Below are positions 1 through 12,333 of a stretch of 64,000 nucleotides of DNA, piece after piece. Source of the DNA: Siderastrea radians (lineage: Eukaryota > Cnidaria > Anthozoa > Scleractinia > Rhizangiidae); assembly GCA_964017195.1 (NCBI GenBank), contig OZ024889.1:54710574-54774573 (forward strand), given 5' to 3'. The position numbers were made by a program, and so were the translations under genes. The first letter of the stretch is position 1. The number at the start of each line of letters is the position of its first letter. A model generated the notes under the pieces. It was not told the DNA's origin, made no database searches, and saw nothing but the letters and a program-made list of their open reading frames with translations.

Positions 1-1740
1 AGTGTTGCGTTTGTCACGCAATACTTATTCCAAAGGAGCGCTAGGTGACGGCCCAAACAGCGTCTTCCGAAAGATAACCGGCTTTACCTCGGTGTAAGAA
101 CCTGTGAAACTCACGGATGACGTAAAACAAAGGAAACAAAAACATTTTAAACAATACCGTACAGCAAAACAAAAGCTAACAAACAAAGAAAATCTTGTCA
201 GCTTCTTACACCGAGGTAAACCCAGATAACCGTGCAAGTTTTTCTTTCCTGTTAAATACGCTAAAAGAGAGGTATTTTGCGGGGTTTTAAAGGCGACATA
301 GTTGTTGTTAAATGAAGGGCAGTAGCATTTTGCTCAAGTGAATAAGTAAAATAACAAATTTCCGTTTTTTGTGCGGAACTTCAACAGGACAAGTTCGATT
401 TTTTAATTATTTAAGATAAAGGATTGGAAAGAGGAGAACTCTTTCGTCCACTGTCTGTTGCAAATAAAATTATTGCGTAATATATGAGAATTCTTTCGTA
501 AATACTTAGGCATTGTTGCTATTTCGGGAGCTGAGAAGTGAATGTAAATAAAAAATTTTGCCAGTCAGACGATTGTAGCTAGCATTAAGTAGTAAAGAAA
601 GAAACTTAAATCATCAGTGGAATTTTTGTGGGTTATGGATGAAGGAAAAAAAAATGGAAACTGAACCTGAAATACTTCGAAGAATATAGCCTCATAAAGT
701 TTCTACTCACTTGTTCATCGAATCAAACTGAGTTTAAGTTTATTTTAGGATCATTTTGTTATTAATTAAACCTTAAGAAACAGATTGGAAAGCCATACAC
801 AAATGGCTTGTAGCACGTATTGTATAAGTTGCTCATGTCATTCTGTTATCACAATCTTTTTTCAAATAAGAGAATCTGTTCGAAGTCCTTTTATCAGTCC
901 AGTGTATACCGTAATTTTACGCCCTGTATGTATGTGGTTCAACAAAGGTTCCAGTCTGGCTATCACTTGCCCATCACCTTTTGTCATTTCCCCGTGTAAT
1001 CGTTGTCGTCATTGTTGTTGTTGTATATAACGGGATGAAGCTTCCCGGCCTTCCCACTCTTAGGAAGTCGCTCGCTATAAGCGAGTTCAGTATGAGTGAC
1101 CACTTCTATTACTTTCTATGCTGTTAGGTTGTCTTTTCTCCGCGTGGATTGGATAGCTCCCTGCCCAAACTTGATACCCCTTTCATGCAGGTCGTCGTAA
1201 TGACCACCTGGTCTTATTGTGTTGAGGTTCCCTCAGCCTTTTTTGACGTCATTTAGGTAGAACTTGATTTCACCAAGTAGACAGCAGCACCAACCAGATG
1301 ATCTGCAATTTCATTGGCATGACTAGAGATATATGCGACTCAGAGTTCCGCTTTAATCTTGTCCAATGGGGCGACCCGATTGGCCTTGAGTCTGCAGCTA
1401 TAGTCGTGCCATTAGGCTCTGAGAGTCCGTTAGCGCTACAGTGCGATCACCCTAGGTGGTATAGCAGCCGTTTAGATGGGTGCATGGGATGTCGTTGTGA
1501 GGCAATCGCTGCTCAAAGTCTCGTTCTTGTGATTTTATTGAGAGCTAGAGAGTCAACGTTTGCCTGCACAACAGCTGGGCACATTTCTTATTTCTATTTT
1601 ATTTTGTTATTGTTTTTGTCTTTCTTAACAGCCCCCATGCAGTCACCTAATCAGCTAAATCTCGAGTTGAATTGTCTGTTGATATGTTCACCACAACCCC
1701 AGCCTCACGAACAGATACTCTCACTAATTCAGGTCACTCC
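1..1740. other. No gene recognised
   Basis: AT-rich DNA with only short, unrelated open frames and no recognisable domain. The only structure seen is the small inverted repeat at 83-219. Confidence 0.6.
83..219. repeat. Short inverted repeat
   Basis: An 18-base arm at 83-100 (TTTACCTCGGTGTAAGAA) is the exact reverse complement of 202-219, with about 100 bases between. It may be the core of a miniature foldback element. No target duplication was identified. Confidence 0.5.
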
Positions 1741-1833
1741 TAGCCTCCCACGCAGTCGTTTTTAGGGGAGTCGTATTACCCTCCTCCCCACAGGGTAATA
1801 CCACTCCCCTAAAAACGACTGCGTGGGAGGCTA
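1741..1833. repeat. Near-perfect 93-bp hairpin
   Basis: The arms 1741-1782 and 1791-1833 are inverted copies with only a few mismatches around a short CTCCCC loop. Both outer ends read TAGCCTCCCACG. The flanks share TCACTCC, so this may be a foldback miniature transposon. It lies just downstream of lectin copy 1. Confidence 0.65.
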
Positions 1834-2632
1834 CGTCACTCCCCGTGATACCGGCGAATTTCAAGCTCATTCCAAATTGTTTTCGTTAAAACTTAATCTG
1901 TTGCTTAAGAAATTCAGTTTATTAAGCAAGGGCAGTTCAGGCTGAGCAAAATTGGAGAGAAACAAAGTACTCGACGAAAAAAATATAACGAGGAGGAAAT
2001 GGTTCGGAAAACAGAACGAAAGGCTCGGGGTCGACGTAAGTGGACATGGGGCAAGCGCGGGGTTGGGGGGGGGGGTGTAAGTCCGGACGTTTTACTTCCT
2101 TTTCCCTCCCCCTACTCACTTGTCTCGCTCAGTCTGTAAAAAGCAGAAATGACGCTTAACACCTGACGCACATGATTGAATATTCAAACGGAAAATCTAA
2201 CTTTCAGTATAAATGGTAAGAAACACAGGATTTCTTAACTGCCTTGTTAAGTTTCCAACAAAACTGACATTGTTTCTGCTCACTTAAAGACGTTTGTCGG
2301 CGATATTTTAATTTCATTTCCCGAATTCAAAACATAAACTCCAAGTAACAACTTCAAAACCTTTCATTTGAAGTGAAAAGTTAAAATTATTTTGCTGCAA
2401 TGAAGTAAAACCAAAAAATTTAAGAAATGCAGAACTATAAGACGTTAGATGAAGGAGAACATTTTAACAACATTTCACAAGTTGTAACCACCATTCTACT
2501 TTGATTTCTCATCCAGGCCAGCAGCTTAACAACCATACAACACATTTACTACTAGATCAAGCGAATGCCCCGTTTTGAACCTAAGACAATATGCTTCTTG
2601 ACTTACAAAGATTTCTACGGGTGAGCGACTCA
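1834..2632. repeat. 3' flank of lectin unit, copy 1
   Basis: This stretch resembles about 5,925-6,700 and 32,280-33,050, which lie in the same place next to lectin copies 2 and 3. Shared landmarks are a CTCGG-GTCGACGTAAGTGGACA block and a TGACGCTTAACACCT block. It is non-coding duplicated flank, showing that the whole locus and not only the exons was copied. Confidence 0.6.
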
Positions 2633-3478
2633 TTAGGCCTTTTTCTGACAAAGAATAACTGGGGCATACTTCAAATGCGCCGGACTCGCATCGCACCACA
2701 AGTCATTCCACTTTCCCCCTTTAGATCCTGTGCCAAACACGTTTCCGCAATTCTCATTGCCATTCAGATTGTTTGGTTCTGCCCTTTCCCAAGCAGTATA
2801 GCCTCGCGCCAGTGGAGTATCATCAATCCAGTGGAACTTTTTGTCGGCTTTGCGGACAAATCCAAGCCACGCACCCATGGATGTGGTTTTCTGCTTCTTC
2901 ACCAAGTCGAAGACGAAGTTGTTTTCAGCGGCTGATCTGATTATAGCCAGGTCTGCTCCAAGCATGTGACGAGTTCTTCGAGCGTCGCTCTGCTTCAGGG
3001 TTGGAATGTTTATGATCAGGAAAAGAGAATTTCCATGGCGAACCCATCCATCGTCTCCACAAGTTATCGAAAAAGACGAAACAGAGAATCAGTGCATGTA
3101 ATAGCCTGCGTAGCTGGTGGTATTGTCTGCGAAGGTAAGTTTTGGCGGCGGACTGGCTACGCCATGAGCGGCGTAAGCCGTGAATACGAGTCCAAATTTT
3201 CATCTCCCATCAAAGACGCAGTGCTGGCAATTGCCACGTTTATATTTACCTTTGCCAGATTTTTCATATAGAGAGTCGACTTTGGATTTCATCTCGGTCA
3301 ACAGTTTACGGTCGACCTTTCCAGGACCCCAGCTGTTGATGTTAAACGTTTGATCCATCGACTGAGGTGCTTTTTCGCTAAGCGCTGAATTAGAGCTGGC
3401 GTTTTGAAGTTTGCCGTTTGCAGAATCGCTCGAAACCAAGATGAAGGCGATTGAAACAAAGCTCCATTTTGGAAACAT
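2633..3478 (-). CDS. Secreted C-type lectin, copy 1 (probably impaired)
   Basis: Two exons on the minus strand. Exon 1 is 3478 to 3250, starting with a hydrophobic signal peptide (MFPKWSFVSIAFILVSS) and ending at a GGCAAAG/GTAAAT donor. Exon 2 runs from about 3054 to the stop at 2633 and encodes a C-type lectin domain. The domain keeps the EPN sugar-specificity motif and the WND calcium-site motif (KWNDLWCD). Two lesions are visible: the first conserved domain cysteine (RRTC in copies 2 and 3) is arginine (TGT to CGT at 2969-2971), which would remove one disulfide; and the acceptor used by the other copies (ATATAG) is altered here, so exon 2 would have to use GGAG slightly downstream. Family knowledge: such domains bind calcium and glycans outside the cell, often in immunity or symbiont recognition. 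That role is inferred. Expression is unknown. Confidence 0.6.
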
Positions 3479-3688
3479 GCTTGTAAGACTGAAGCCGGAC
3501 TTTTGATCAGTGATTTGTTCTCCTGAATGTGTACACCTTGAGGACTGAAAGCGTCTGTAAAAAAGAATTGCTTTGTGCAATGATTCATCTTTGACAAAAG
3601 TTATACTTTATAAACAAGAACAATTTTCACGTTGTTTAGACTATCAATAATATATTCTTTCAGACGTTACAAAATTCAATATTTTAAT

Positions 3689-3730
3689 ATTGATTATTTT
3701 TGGATCTTAAAAGATCCAAAAATAATCAAT
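3689..3730. repeat. Perfect 20-bp inverted repeat
   Basis: The arms 3689-3708 and 3711-3730 are exact reverse complements around a 2-base centre (GGATCTT-AA-AAGATCC in the middle). It lies in the upstream flank of lectin copy 1, so it could be a cruciform or a foldback remnant. Confidence 0.7.
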
Positions 3731-3739
3731 TGACCCAGC

Positions 3740-5520
3740 CCTGCTTGGTTTGGCAGGCACTGAAACTGAGAAATGAGAAAATGAGAATAATGAGAAAATG
3801 AAACTAGAAAATGAGAAAACTTTTGACTGGCAGGAAATGAATTTTCCCCAGCTTTCTTTTAAGATACGCACTTTTCCTTAACCTCCATGCAGCATTGATA
3901 CAATGAAAGCACGTGTGCGAAGTATGTCACTGGTGTAGTGGAGTGAAACGACTGCAAACAAAGTTGCCTGGTTGCTAAATTAACTTGCAATTATACTAAA
4001 TAAATTTGAAGAATTTGTGGCTGGCACCAACATTTCTAGTTAGAAAAAGAGAAAACTTTTAACTGGCTGCCTTCCTTATTGTAAGGAAGTTACGCAGTTT
4101 TCCTTTACCTCACGCAACGCTAGAATAACAAAAACGGGTGTGCAATTATATCGCACGTGATGGAGTGGAACGAAAACAAAACTAAATTACTAAACTAACA
4201 ATTATAATAATTACCTGCATTCATTTTGGGCGGGCAACAATTCTTTTTAAACAATTTAATTCTCAATAACAGAGTCCAATTTTTATCATTTCTAGAATTC
4301 TCCTGCGTTAAAATGGATGTCAGGTTTACAGCAATAATTTCATCAATCACTTCAAGTTCAGGTTTGGTGTACGTCAATTAAAAAAACTCCGTAACTAAAT
4401 TCTTTCAAGCTCACCGATGCATCAGTAATCATCCCATGAGCGCGGTCTACTAATTATGCCGTTTAATACATGCAGCAGGCTCAATTTTCCTTTACATAGA
4501 TATGATATATTTTGTTTATAGATGCTGAAGGGATCACTCCGACTGAAATAAATAAAAGTGTCTGTCTGTTCTGTTTTTGTTTATTCTGTTTTCTTCAAGT
4601 TCAAACTGGCTTTAAATTAGATTTTCACATTATTCTTTTCCTCTTTCTTAATAGTTAAAATATCGATCATAACAGTTTGGTTCCATTTACCTGAAGTGCA
4701 GACAAAATTTAAAACTATTTTTAACGGTGTTTCTTTGATTGACATCCATCAAACTCTTTTTGAAGTAAATGAAATGAAGTGTCTTGAGGGCATTTGTAAG
4801 TGAATACCACTGCATGGGAATATTTTGGTTGCAGCAAACTAGGGAGTTGACTGATACAATCAATGTTAGCGTTAAGAAAAACTTAGTCTTATGTACTGAG
4901 TCTCCTTTCTAGCAAGGGTGCATACTATAAGGGACTGCGTACGGAAGACTGTATGTTTAGCAAACCTATAACTCATGAATTATATGCTTTCGCTGCTATT
5001 AGCTGAAGATGATCGCATAAGATTGTAGGTTAGAAGTATTCACTGGAAAATTCTCATCATAGAATTCTGTGGCTGCTCGATTCTGTTACTCACGGACTAG
5101 TAGTAGCTACATTTGGGTGGCTGTTACTATCGGACAGCAGGAGCTAGTACTAGAAAGTAACTGCTTGAGGGTGATAGGCATCTGCAAACAGCTAGAATAC
5201 GTCAACACGGAGGAGTAATGCGTCAGTCAAGTTAGCAATGCCCATCCTCCCAGGCAACGGTGAGGCACGTTGCCCACGTTGACAATTTCATCAACAACGG
5301 ATAGTAGCTAAACTGGAGGGCTACTGAATGACTAAATCAGCCACTGTATAAGTGGAATGTTATCCCACAGAGTTCAACCTCAGGTCAATCAGCTTTGATT
5401 TTATGGATTTTATTCTGTTCAAGTTTTTTTTTTTGCAGTATTTTACAAAGTAAAATTTATGATTGTTTTTCCAATTTAATGTTGTTTTGAGTGTTTTTGA
5501 GAAAGAGTTGAATTATTTAG
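3740..5520. repeat. 5' flank of lectin unit, shared with 47,860-48,610
   Basis: There is no coding frame of note. The sequence is a diverged duplicate of the flank of lectin copy 4 (compare 4,730-4,830 with 48,512-48,610, including CATCCATCAAA and TACCACTGCATGGGAATATT). A shorter relative lies at about 10,880-11,130. It marks the breadth of the duplicated unit. Confidence 0.6.
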
Positions 5521-5637
5521 GGAACTAAGCACTTTCCGGTCGTATATTTGCCTGTGCCTGGTGATAGCCATTTCTGAGGCATTTTTGCAAATTTGATTTT
5601 GGGCATATGCACAATTCCGGGCTGACTTTTAGGGGTT

Positions 5638-5893
5638 CATTCTCGTCCCCAGAGCTTCTATCCTTCTGGCCAGCGCCACGGAACGAGAGCTCTGGCAGGG
5701 GCCAGGATAACGCGCAAGCGAAATAGCTGCCCATTTTTGTAACCGATGGTATCCGTTATTGTTTCAAATTTCGGAGGCTGCGCAGAAAGCCGGGAGTACG
5801 TCCGTGATTCGTGGACTTCCTGCTTCGTACCCTGCCAGAGCTCTCGATCCGTGGCACTGGCCAAAAGGATCGCAGCTGTGGGGACGAGAATGT
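5638..5893. mobile_element. Miniature inverted-repeat element
   Basis: The ends are imperfect inverted repeats of about 70 bases (5638-5706 and 5823-5893). The outer ends read CATTCTCGTCCCCA and its complement, and an inner block GAGAGCTCTGGCAGG is shared. There is no internal gene. The target duplication is unclear (possibly only TT), so the superfamily is not assigned. Confidence 0.6.
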
Positions 5894-5924
5894 TCGGGAT
5901 TTAGTGCTCGGTCCCGTTGTTTCA

Positions 5925-6758
5925 AACTGTGCTAAAGATCTCCAGATCCCACAAGAGTTTCATTCATTCACTTCCTTTCGCGGAAGGAGGGACTTCAGTT
6001 GCAACAATGATAGGGATAAACAGGCTGAGCAAAACTGGAGAACAAAAAAAAAAACAACAAACAAGGAGAAAATACGGTGAGAAGGGGGATTGCGGAAAAC
6101 AGGACGAAACGCTCGGGATCGACGTAAGTGGACAGGGAACGGGATGTAATCCCGGAGGGATTACGAAAACGGGAATTTTTATCTCCTTTCCCCTCCCACA
6201 ACTCACTTGTCTGTCTCAGTCTGTAAAGAGCAGAAATGACACTTAACACCTGACGCACATTATTGCATTTTTAAACGGAAAATCTAGGTTTTAATTTTAG
6301 GGCAAATGGTAAGGAAGACTGGATTTCCTAACTTTGTTGTTAAATTGCCAACAACACTGAAATAGTTTTTGCCCACCTAAAGACCTTTGACGACGATATT
6401 TTAATTTCTAAAAAAAAATATCCGAAGTAAAAGCAGAATCGCTGGTAGTAACTGTTTCTCGGAAGCTTCAAACCTTTTTTACTTGAAGGGAGAAGTAAAA
6501 ATATTCTATGCTGCAAATCAGCGAAACAAAATGGAAAAAAGTTGATTCAAGAAATGTAGGTTAAGACCTTTCAGACATTAAATAACATTTAAACAACACT
6601 TCACAAGCTGCATCTACCATTTTATTTTGATTTCTCATCCAGGTCAGCAGTCCAACTACCGTACAAGCTCATATACTACTACATCAAGCGAATGCCCAGT
6701 TTTGAGCCTAAGACAATATCGGCTTCTTGTCTTACAAAGATTGCTATGGGGAAGCGAC
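5925..6758. repeat. 3' flank of lectin unit, copy 2
   Basis: Non-coding DNA duplicated from the same source as 1,840-2,632 and 32,280-33,070. Shared blocks include ATCTCCAGATCCCACAA (also at 32,311) and GGGATCGACGTAAGTGGACA. Confidence 0.6.
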
Positions 6759-7608
6759 TCAATAGGCCTTTTTCTGACAAAGAATAACCGGGACAAGTTT
6801 CAGCTGCGCTGGACTCAAATCGCACCACAGGTCATTCCATTTCCCCCCGCTAGATCCTGTGCCAAACATGTTTCCGCAATTCTCATTGCCATTTGAATTG
6901 TTTGGTTGCCCGCTTGCCCAAGCAGTATAGCCTCGCGCCAGTGGAGTATCGTCAATCCAGTAAAACGTATTGTCAGCTTTGCGTACAAATCCAAGCCACG
7001 CACCCCAGGCTGTAAAGGTTTTCTGCTTCTTCCCCAAGTCGAAGATGAAGTTGTTTTCAGCGGCTGATCTGATTATAGCCAGTTCTCCTCCAAGCATCAG
7101 ACACGTTCTTCGAGCGTCGCTCCACTTCAGGGTTTGGATGTTGACGATGAGGAAACTGGAATTTTCATGGCGAACCCATCCGTCTTCTGCACAAACTATA
7201 TTTAAATCGAAAAAGAAGGAGGATAGAAACATTGCATGTAAAGATTTTTCTTGCTCTGAAATTTTAGTATATTTACAGTAGTGTGCATATCCACGCTAAT
7301 AAATCCAAATTTTCATCCCGAGATAGGTACCATATATTAAGACAAATGAATTTGAAATTGTGCAAAACGACTAATTTACCTTTACCAGATTTCTCATACA
7401 GCGAGTCAATTTTGTGTTTCATTTCGGTCAACAGTTTACGGTCGGCCTTTCCAAGACCCCAGTTGTTGATGTTAAACGTTTGCTCCATCGACTGAGGCGC
7501 TTTATCGCTAAGCGCTGAATTAGAACTGGCATTTTGAAGTTTGCCGTTTGTTGGACCGCTCGAAACCAAGATGAAAGCAATTAAAATGAAGCTCGATTTT
7601 CGAAACAT
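6759..7608 (-). CDS. Secreted C-type lectin, copy 2 (intact)
   Basis: Two exons on the minus strand. Exon 1 (7608-7380) encodes a signal peptide and an Asn/Ser-rich linker, ending SLYEKSGK before the donor GTAAAT. The 184-bp intron is phase 1 and its acceptor ATATAG gives exon 2 (7195-6759). The spliced reading is 221 residues with no stop. Exon 2 is one C-type lectin domain. Cysteines sit at VCAEDGW, RRTC, NENCG, LWCD and ILCQKK, the pattern of a long-form domain with its conserved disulfides. The WND calcium motif is present. The sugar-specificity motif reads QPN where copies 1, 3 and 4 have EPN, so ligand preference may differ. The upstream ATG at MFRKSSF is chosen because the signal peptide follows at once. 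A calcium-dependent glycan-binding secreted protein is the likely product; the ligand is not known. Confidence 0.8.
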
Positions 7609-7749
7609 ACCTAAAAGACTGAAACCGGACTTTTCATAAATGAATCAGTTTTTCTCCTTAATAAGTACGCCTCGAGGACTTAAAGCGTCTTAGAAAAATA
7701 ATTACTTTGTGCAATGATTCATCAGTGACAGAAGTGGAAAGCTGACGTA

Positions 7750-8330
7750 TACGGTTATACCGTGTGGCACTATATTTTTGCAGGTTCTAATTTTTGCGAT
7801 TTTTGCGGTTTTCTTCACGATCCGCCAAAAAAAGCTCCCGCGAAAAAAATTTCCCGCAAAAAAAAGTTCCCGCGAAAAAAATTTCCCGCAAAAATTTTCT
7901 CTGCAAAAATTTACTCCACTGTCGAAATTACCTACAAACATCGCCTTTTAAGTGTAATGTAAAATTATGTTATTGGCCGACTCTTTCGTATAGAAACAAA
8001 ACGAAATTAAAAAACTGAGCATTCAGAAATAAAACGATGAAATTGAAATTCTGAAGGTACTCTATTGATTAACTGAAAACGTGTTATGCAACTGCATGTT
8101 GTTCACCAAGGAGCCCATGTTCACCTGCATTTGATGACCTTTGATTGTTTTTACTCATGAAACGAGAATGCTATAATTCCGAATTGAAGGTGACTTCCTG
8201 ACAATCGCAAAAATTAATTCCCAGCAGGAAAAACCAGTTTCTACCAATCGCAAAAATTAGTTACCGCAAAACACAAAAAAATCGCCCCTTCGCAAAATTA
8301 AACTCCCGCAAAAATTTAGAGCTACAAGGT
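7750..8330. repeat. Block rich in CGCAAAAATTT-type motifs
   Basis: Repeats of CCCGCAAAAA and its complement occur at both ends in opposite orientation (7780-7915 and 8205-8330), suggesting a degraded inverted-repeat element. The short open frames here are low complexity (Lys/Phe-rich) and not credible genes. Confidence 0.4.
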
Positions 8331-8333
8331 ATA

Positions 8334-9660
8334 TTGTTAAACAAGAACAGTTTTCACTTTGCAGTCTTTAACGTAATTCATTACACAAAACTGAATATTT
8401 CGAGTTCGGATTCACATGACCAACCCGAACATTTTCGCAAAATTATTGTGGGACAATTCGGAACAATTTGCGTCGCTTTACAGAACACTTTCGTTTTTGT
8501 AAGAACAGTTTTCGAAAGAATATCGTGCCCGAAAATAGCCCCGCAAAATTTTTGGGCCCGAAGAGTTTTCGGTATTTTGACAAAAGAACATTAGCTTATT
8601 CATGGGAGCTCTGCTGTTAGGCTAGCCTATCTATATATATATATTCAGCCATTTACTAATGTACAGACGGAAAGTTGTAACTCGAGTTTCACGCACTAAG
8701 CGATCATCAGACTAATGCTACGCACGAGCAGGTGTCAAAAAATAGTTTTAAGCTTTTGAATTTTCAAATTGAAGGACGGCTGGAGAGATGTTTCTTCTGA
8801 TTGGTTGCGACGAACTTGTTTTCGTGGCGACATTTGGTAATGAGTTCAGATTTCTTGTTTAGAAGGGAAACATCACGAGCAGTTAAGATGCAAAGTTTTT
8901 CCGACAGACAAATTGCAGCGGGAACGGTCAGCCATTTATTTATTTCGCTATAAATAGTTTAAAATCGCTGCAATATTACACCCCGTTCTAGAAAACTTCT
9001 CAAATCTGGAGTACCCCGTTTTACATCAGGAGTCCTAAAATCACGACCCCGTTGGGCGGCACATACCCGTATGGGTATTATGAGGGAGTTCTACCCCCCC
9101 CCCCCACCCCGGGGGAAGGAGCTACGAGGAGGATAGGATTGGAAACGTTAAGCGTTTGTCAGTGAGCCATGTATGTGCTTTTGAATTTCTCATGGGCAGT
9201 GAGTAGGCTGTGAACAGGCTCTCTAATAGGGGAAAGGGCGAAGAAAAGAAAGGGCTAGAAATATCGGGATGATCTGGCGTCTGTGACAAGTGTGAAGCGA
9301 ATGCGAAGATGAGGAATTTCGAAACGTTTGTGTTGGCGAATAGAACAGAAAATTCCAGTGTCACTGGAGTTCTGGAAAACAAACCCCAGGCGCTTTCCAG
9401 TCGACCCAAATTAAACTTCTAAATTAATTTTCTTCTAATTAATTTTCTCCCGGAGAACAAAATACATGTTACGGTTGAATGCGCAAGCAACAACAAAGCC
9501 CTTGTTTTCCATTCAAAAGTTTCTCACTCCTTCCAAAGAAAAAACCAACAACAACAACAACAACAACAACAAAAAAACACTTGCCTTACTCAAGTAGAAG
9601 AAGTACATCCCGTTAAAAGGCTCAAATTTTCAAAAACTTCCTGCTGAAAAGATCTCTTCT
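8334..9660. other. No gene recognised
   Basis: Holds a stretch near 8,450-8,640 related to 14,940-15,120 (shared CAATTCGGAACA-like and AGCTTATTC-GGAGCTC blocks), a C-rich run near 9,090, and a (CAA)n tract near 9,545. Dispersed repeats only. Confidence 0.5.
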
Positions 9661-9675
9661 ATTTCTTATGGTTCC

Positions 9676-9999
9676 CAACCTCGTCCCCAGGGCCTTCTTC
9701 TCGTTCAAAATGGCTGTCGGAGAAACCCTTGGCCAAGGCTGCCAAAGTGGTTCCAAAAGTTCGTTAGAATTTCGACACGCAAACACGATGAAATGTCTTC
9801 GTTTTGTTCGAATAACGGTTTCCGATTGCAGAAAACAAACAAGGCTGCCAGACGCTGGAAACGAACTCCGAAAAAGCCGTTTCATCAAGTGTCACGTGAC
9901 AAAATACTTCACGATTCGTGGAGTAGTTCAGCAGCGGCTTGGCCAGGGGTTTCTCCGACCGCCATTTTGAACGAGAAGAAGGCCCTGGGTACGAGGTTG
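9676..9999. mobile_element. Mutator-like miniature element (324 bp)
   Basis: The ends are inverted: CAACCTCGTCCCCAGGG at the left against its near complement ending at 9999, followed inward by CTTCTTCTCGTTCAAAATGGC. The flanking 9-mers are TATGGTTCC (9667-9675) and GATGGTTCC (10000-10008), 8 of 9 matching. A 9-bp duplication is typical of Mutator-like elements. The same end sequence bounds the element at 38,459-39,726. No transposase is encoded, so it would be non-autonomous. Confidence 0.65.
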
Positions 10000-10698
10000 G
10001 ATGGTTCCCGGAAATAATGAATGAACAGCCTTGAAAAGTATAATTTTTTAAAAATCTTTCTTTCATTTGAATCACTTCCTATAATTTATTGTATTTCTAG
10101 TCTAAAATCATCACTGGTAAGTTTGCATTTCAGGGTATTGCGGTCCGAATATGGAAAGCACCCACATTGTCTGTTCCACTAAGTCAGCAAGGTGAGGCTT
10201 TTACAATGATTTGCTGTTGAGGATAATTGGATGATGTCAAGAATTTTAATAATTCATCATATCCTCGAGATCATATCCGTGTACTGGTTGTTTTGTAGAC
10301 ATTTTGCTGTAGCAAGCAAAATCGTTAACGTATCAGGTTTATATTTGTGTCACATTTACTAGGTTAAGTACCAGGCGAAAATTATTCCTTTTAACTGTGG
10401 GCTCTTTCATGTTTGGAGTTAAAGAGTGATGGCAGCTGATTTGGATCGGTTAATTCAGCATTCACAATTTCTAATTTAAAATTTACAATATCCCATTTTC
10501 AATTTCTCGTTTTCATTTTCCCATTCATCATTCCCCATCCCCCAATCCTCGTTTTAGTAACATCCCCCACTTAACTTTGCAGTTGAAATTATTCGCATTT
10601 ATTTTGGACCCGATAAACAGTTCGTTTAAAATCGTTTTTTTTTTTCAAAACCAGGGCCGAATTTGTACGATTTCTGGAATTTTCTGGTTAAAATTGCA

Positions 10699-10859
10699 TA
10701 CAGTCAACTCTCTCTAAGACGGACACCATCGGGACCGGCCCCAAGTGCCCATCTTAGAGAGGTGTGCGTCTGACAGGAGAGTTAAGTTACAGTAAAATGA
10801 CTGAAGAATGGCAGGGAAGGGACCAACACCAGGTGTCCGTTGAAAGAGAGTTGACTGTA
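10699..10859. mobile_element. TA-flanked miniature element
   Basis: The termini CAGTCAACTCTCTCT and AGAGAGTTGACTG are inverted and each is flanked by TA, as for Tc1/mariner-type targets. The interior repeats GACGGACACC and GGTGTCCGTT in inverted order. Length is about 161 bp with no coding capacity. Confidence 0.6.
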
Positions 10860-11815
10860 CCAGGTTAGTTGATTTTCGGTAATTTCGTCGTTCAAGTTCG
10901 GTTTTGGTGTTTAAAGAAACTCCGTTAACTAAATTCGCCAGCTTACTGATACATCAACCAGCCCACGAACGCGGATAATGCCGTTTTATAACTGTTTTAT
11001 ACATGCAGCACAAGTTTGCTTATTTTGGTTATTCTGGAAGCTATCTTTTCTTGAAATTTCTGATTGGCTTTAAATTGGATTTTCATATTACTTTTCACCT
11101 TTCTAAACATTTAAAACTTGATCATCATAGCATGGCGCGGAATGGCCGGACATTTAATTACGCATATTAATCAGCTCCTATGGCTGGCCAATCACGCGTG
11201 AGAGTTCAATAAAAGCGCCTCAATTACAGAGAAAAGGGTCGAATCGGGTGAAGTTGACCGACTGTTAGGGTCATTTTTTAATACTTAGAGGGAACGTTTC
11301 TAATATTATACAGTGGATTCTTAAATTGCAAAGCTTCAGTAAACTTCAATTTTGTCTCAAATTCAGGAAACTGATCCAGAACAAGTTGAATGTAGACTTA
11401 AATCTTCAAAGAATGAGCAATCTTCACGTTTTGTAATATGGGAAACCATTTTCTTCGAAAATAAACACCCGTCTTCAAATTATACCGCGGATTATTAAAG
11501 ATACATGTCTTCCCTGCATGTGGACGTTTTTTTTAGCGAAACCCGAGCAAAAGAAGTTGTAGACTCAGGATTGAAAGTCCTAAGGTTCAGATCTCGTGTG
11601 TTCTGGAGTCAAGTCTTTGTTCTACAATATGACAATGATTGCCATGAATAAAGAGTAGCTCGAAAACTGTATTCAAGAAAATGTAACCAGCTGTAAATTA
11701 CATATATGCAATTAGATAATCTGCCACGCGCGAAACTTAAACACAAGCACTTAGCACTCGTATTTTGAGCCCGGAGTAGCAAAACGGACATAGCCCAAAA
11801 ATTACCGACAAGAGT

Positions 11816-12333
11816 ATGAATGATTTGGATCAGGAGCTCTTTTCAGAGCTCACAGAACCCTGGTCCAACCTTGTTCACATGGTTGCACCATTTGTTGAGG
11901 GAAACGATCCTAAATTTCCCTGCAAATCAACGGGAATCTCTGGAATGGCGGACGTTAGAAGGAAGCTTGAAGAAGCTGTTCATAGTCCTTCAAGCGAAAC
12001 TTAGGGACCATTGGAAACAGAATGGAAAAATCTGCCTTCGATCGTGTCACTATTCAACTGAGCACACGAACTAGAAATTTCCTAAAGCAAATGAAAGCAG
12101 AAAGAAACGGCAAACGGAGATCGCGTAAGAAAGCGGAGACGTGGATAAGACTGTCGCTTGATCCGAAAGAAATCTCCGTCGAAGACGCCACAAATGTCGT
12201 GGCAGAAATGAAGAAGACAGAAATTGAACTGAGGAAAACTAACGACGACCTGCAATCCACTATAGAAGAGCAAGCGGCTTGTTTATACGAACAAACGATG
12301 GAGGAGCAGACCGGACTGAGGCAGACCCTTTAG
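11816..12333 (+). pseudogene. Frameshifted coding fragment, function unknown
   Basis: Three overlapping plus-strand frames read like one protein if the frame moves near 11,915 and again near 12,015. The first begins MNDLDQELFSEL, the middle frame holds LEWRTLEGSLKKLF, and the last (12022-12333) has a charged, helical, probably coiled-coil sequence (VEDATNVVAEMKKTE) before a TAG stop. Composition is protein-like through each switch, which argues for a once-continuous gene with two small indels rather than chance frames. I do not recognise the family. The sequence just after the stop reappears inverted at about 15,425-15,450, so it may belong to a repeat. Confidence 0.45.

Noticed and set aside
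3200..3580. Longer lectin N-termini starting upstream of the signal peptide
   Set aside because: In copies 1 and 4 the frame extends upstream by chance; copies 2 and 3 start at the ATG directly before the hydrophobic signal peptide, and the same ATG is used for all.
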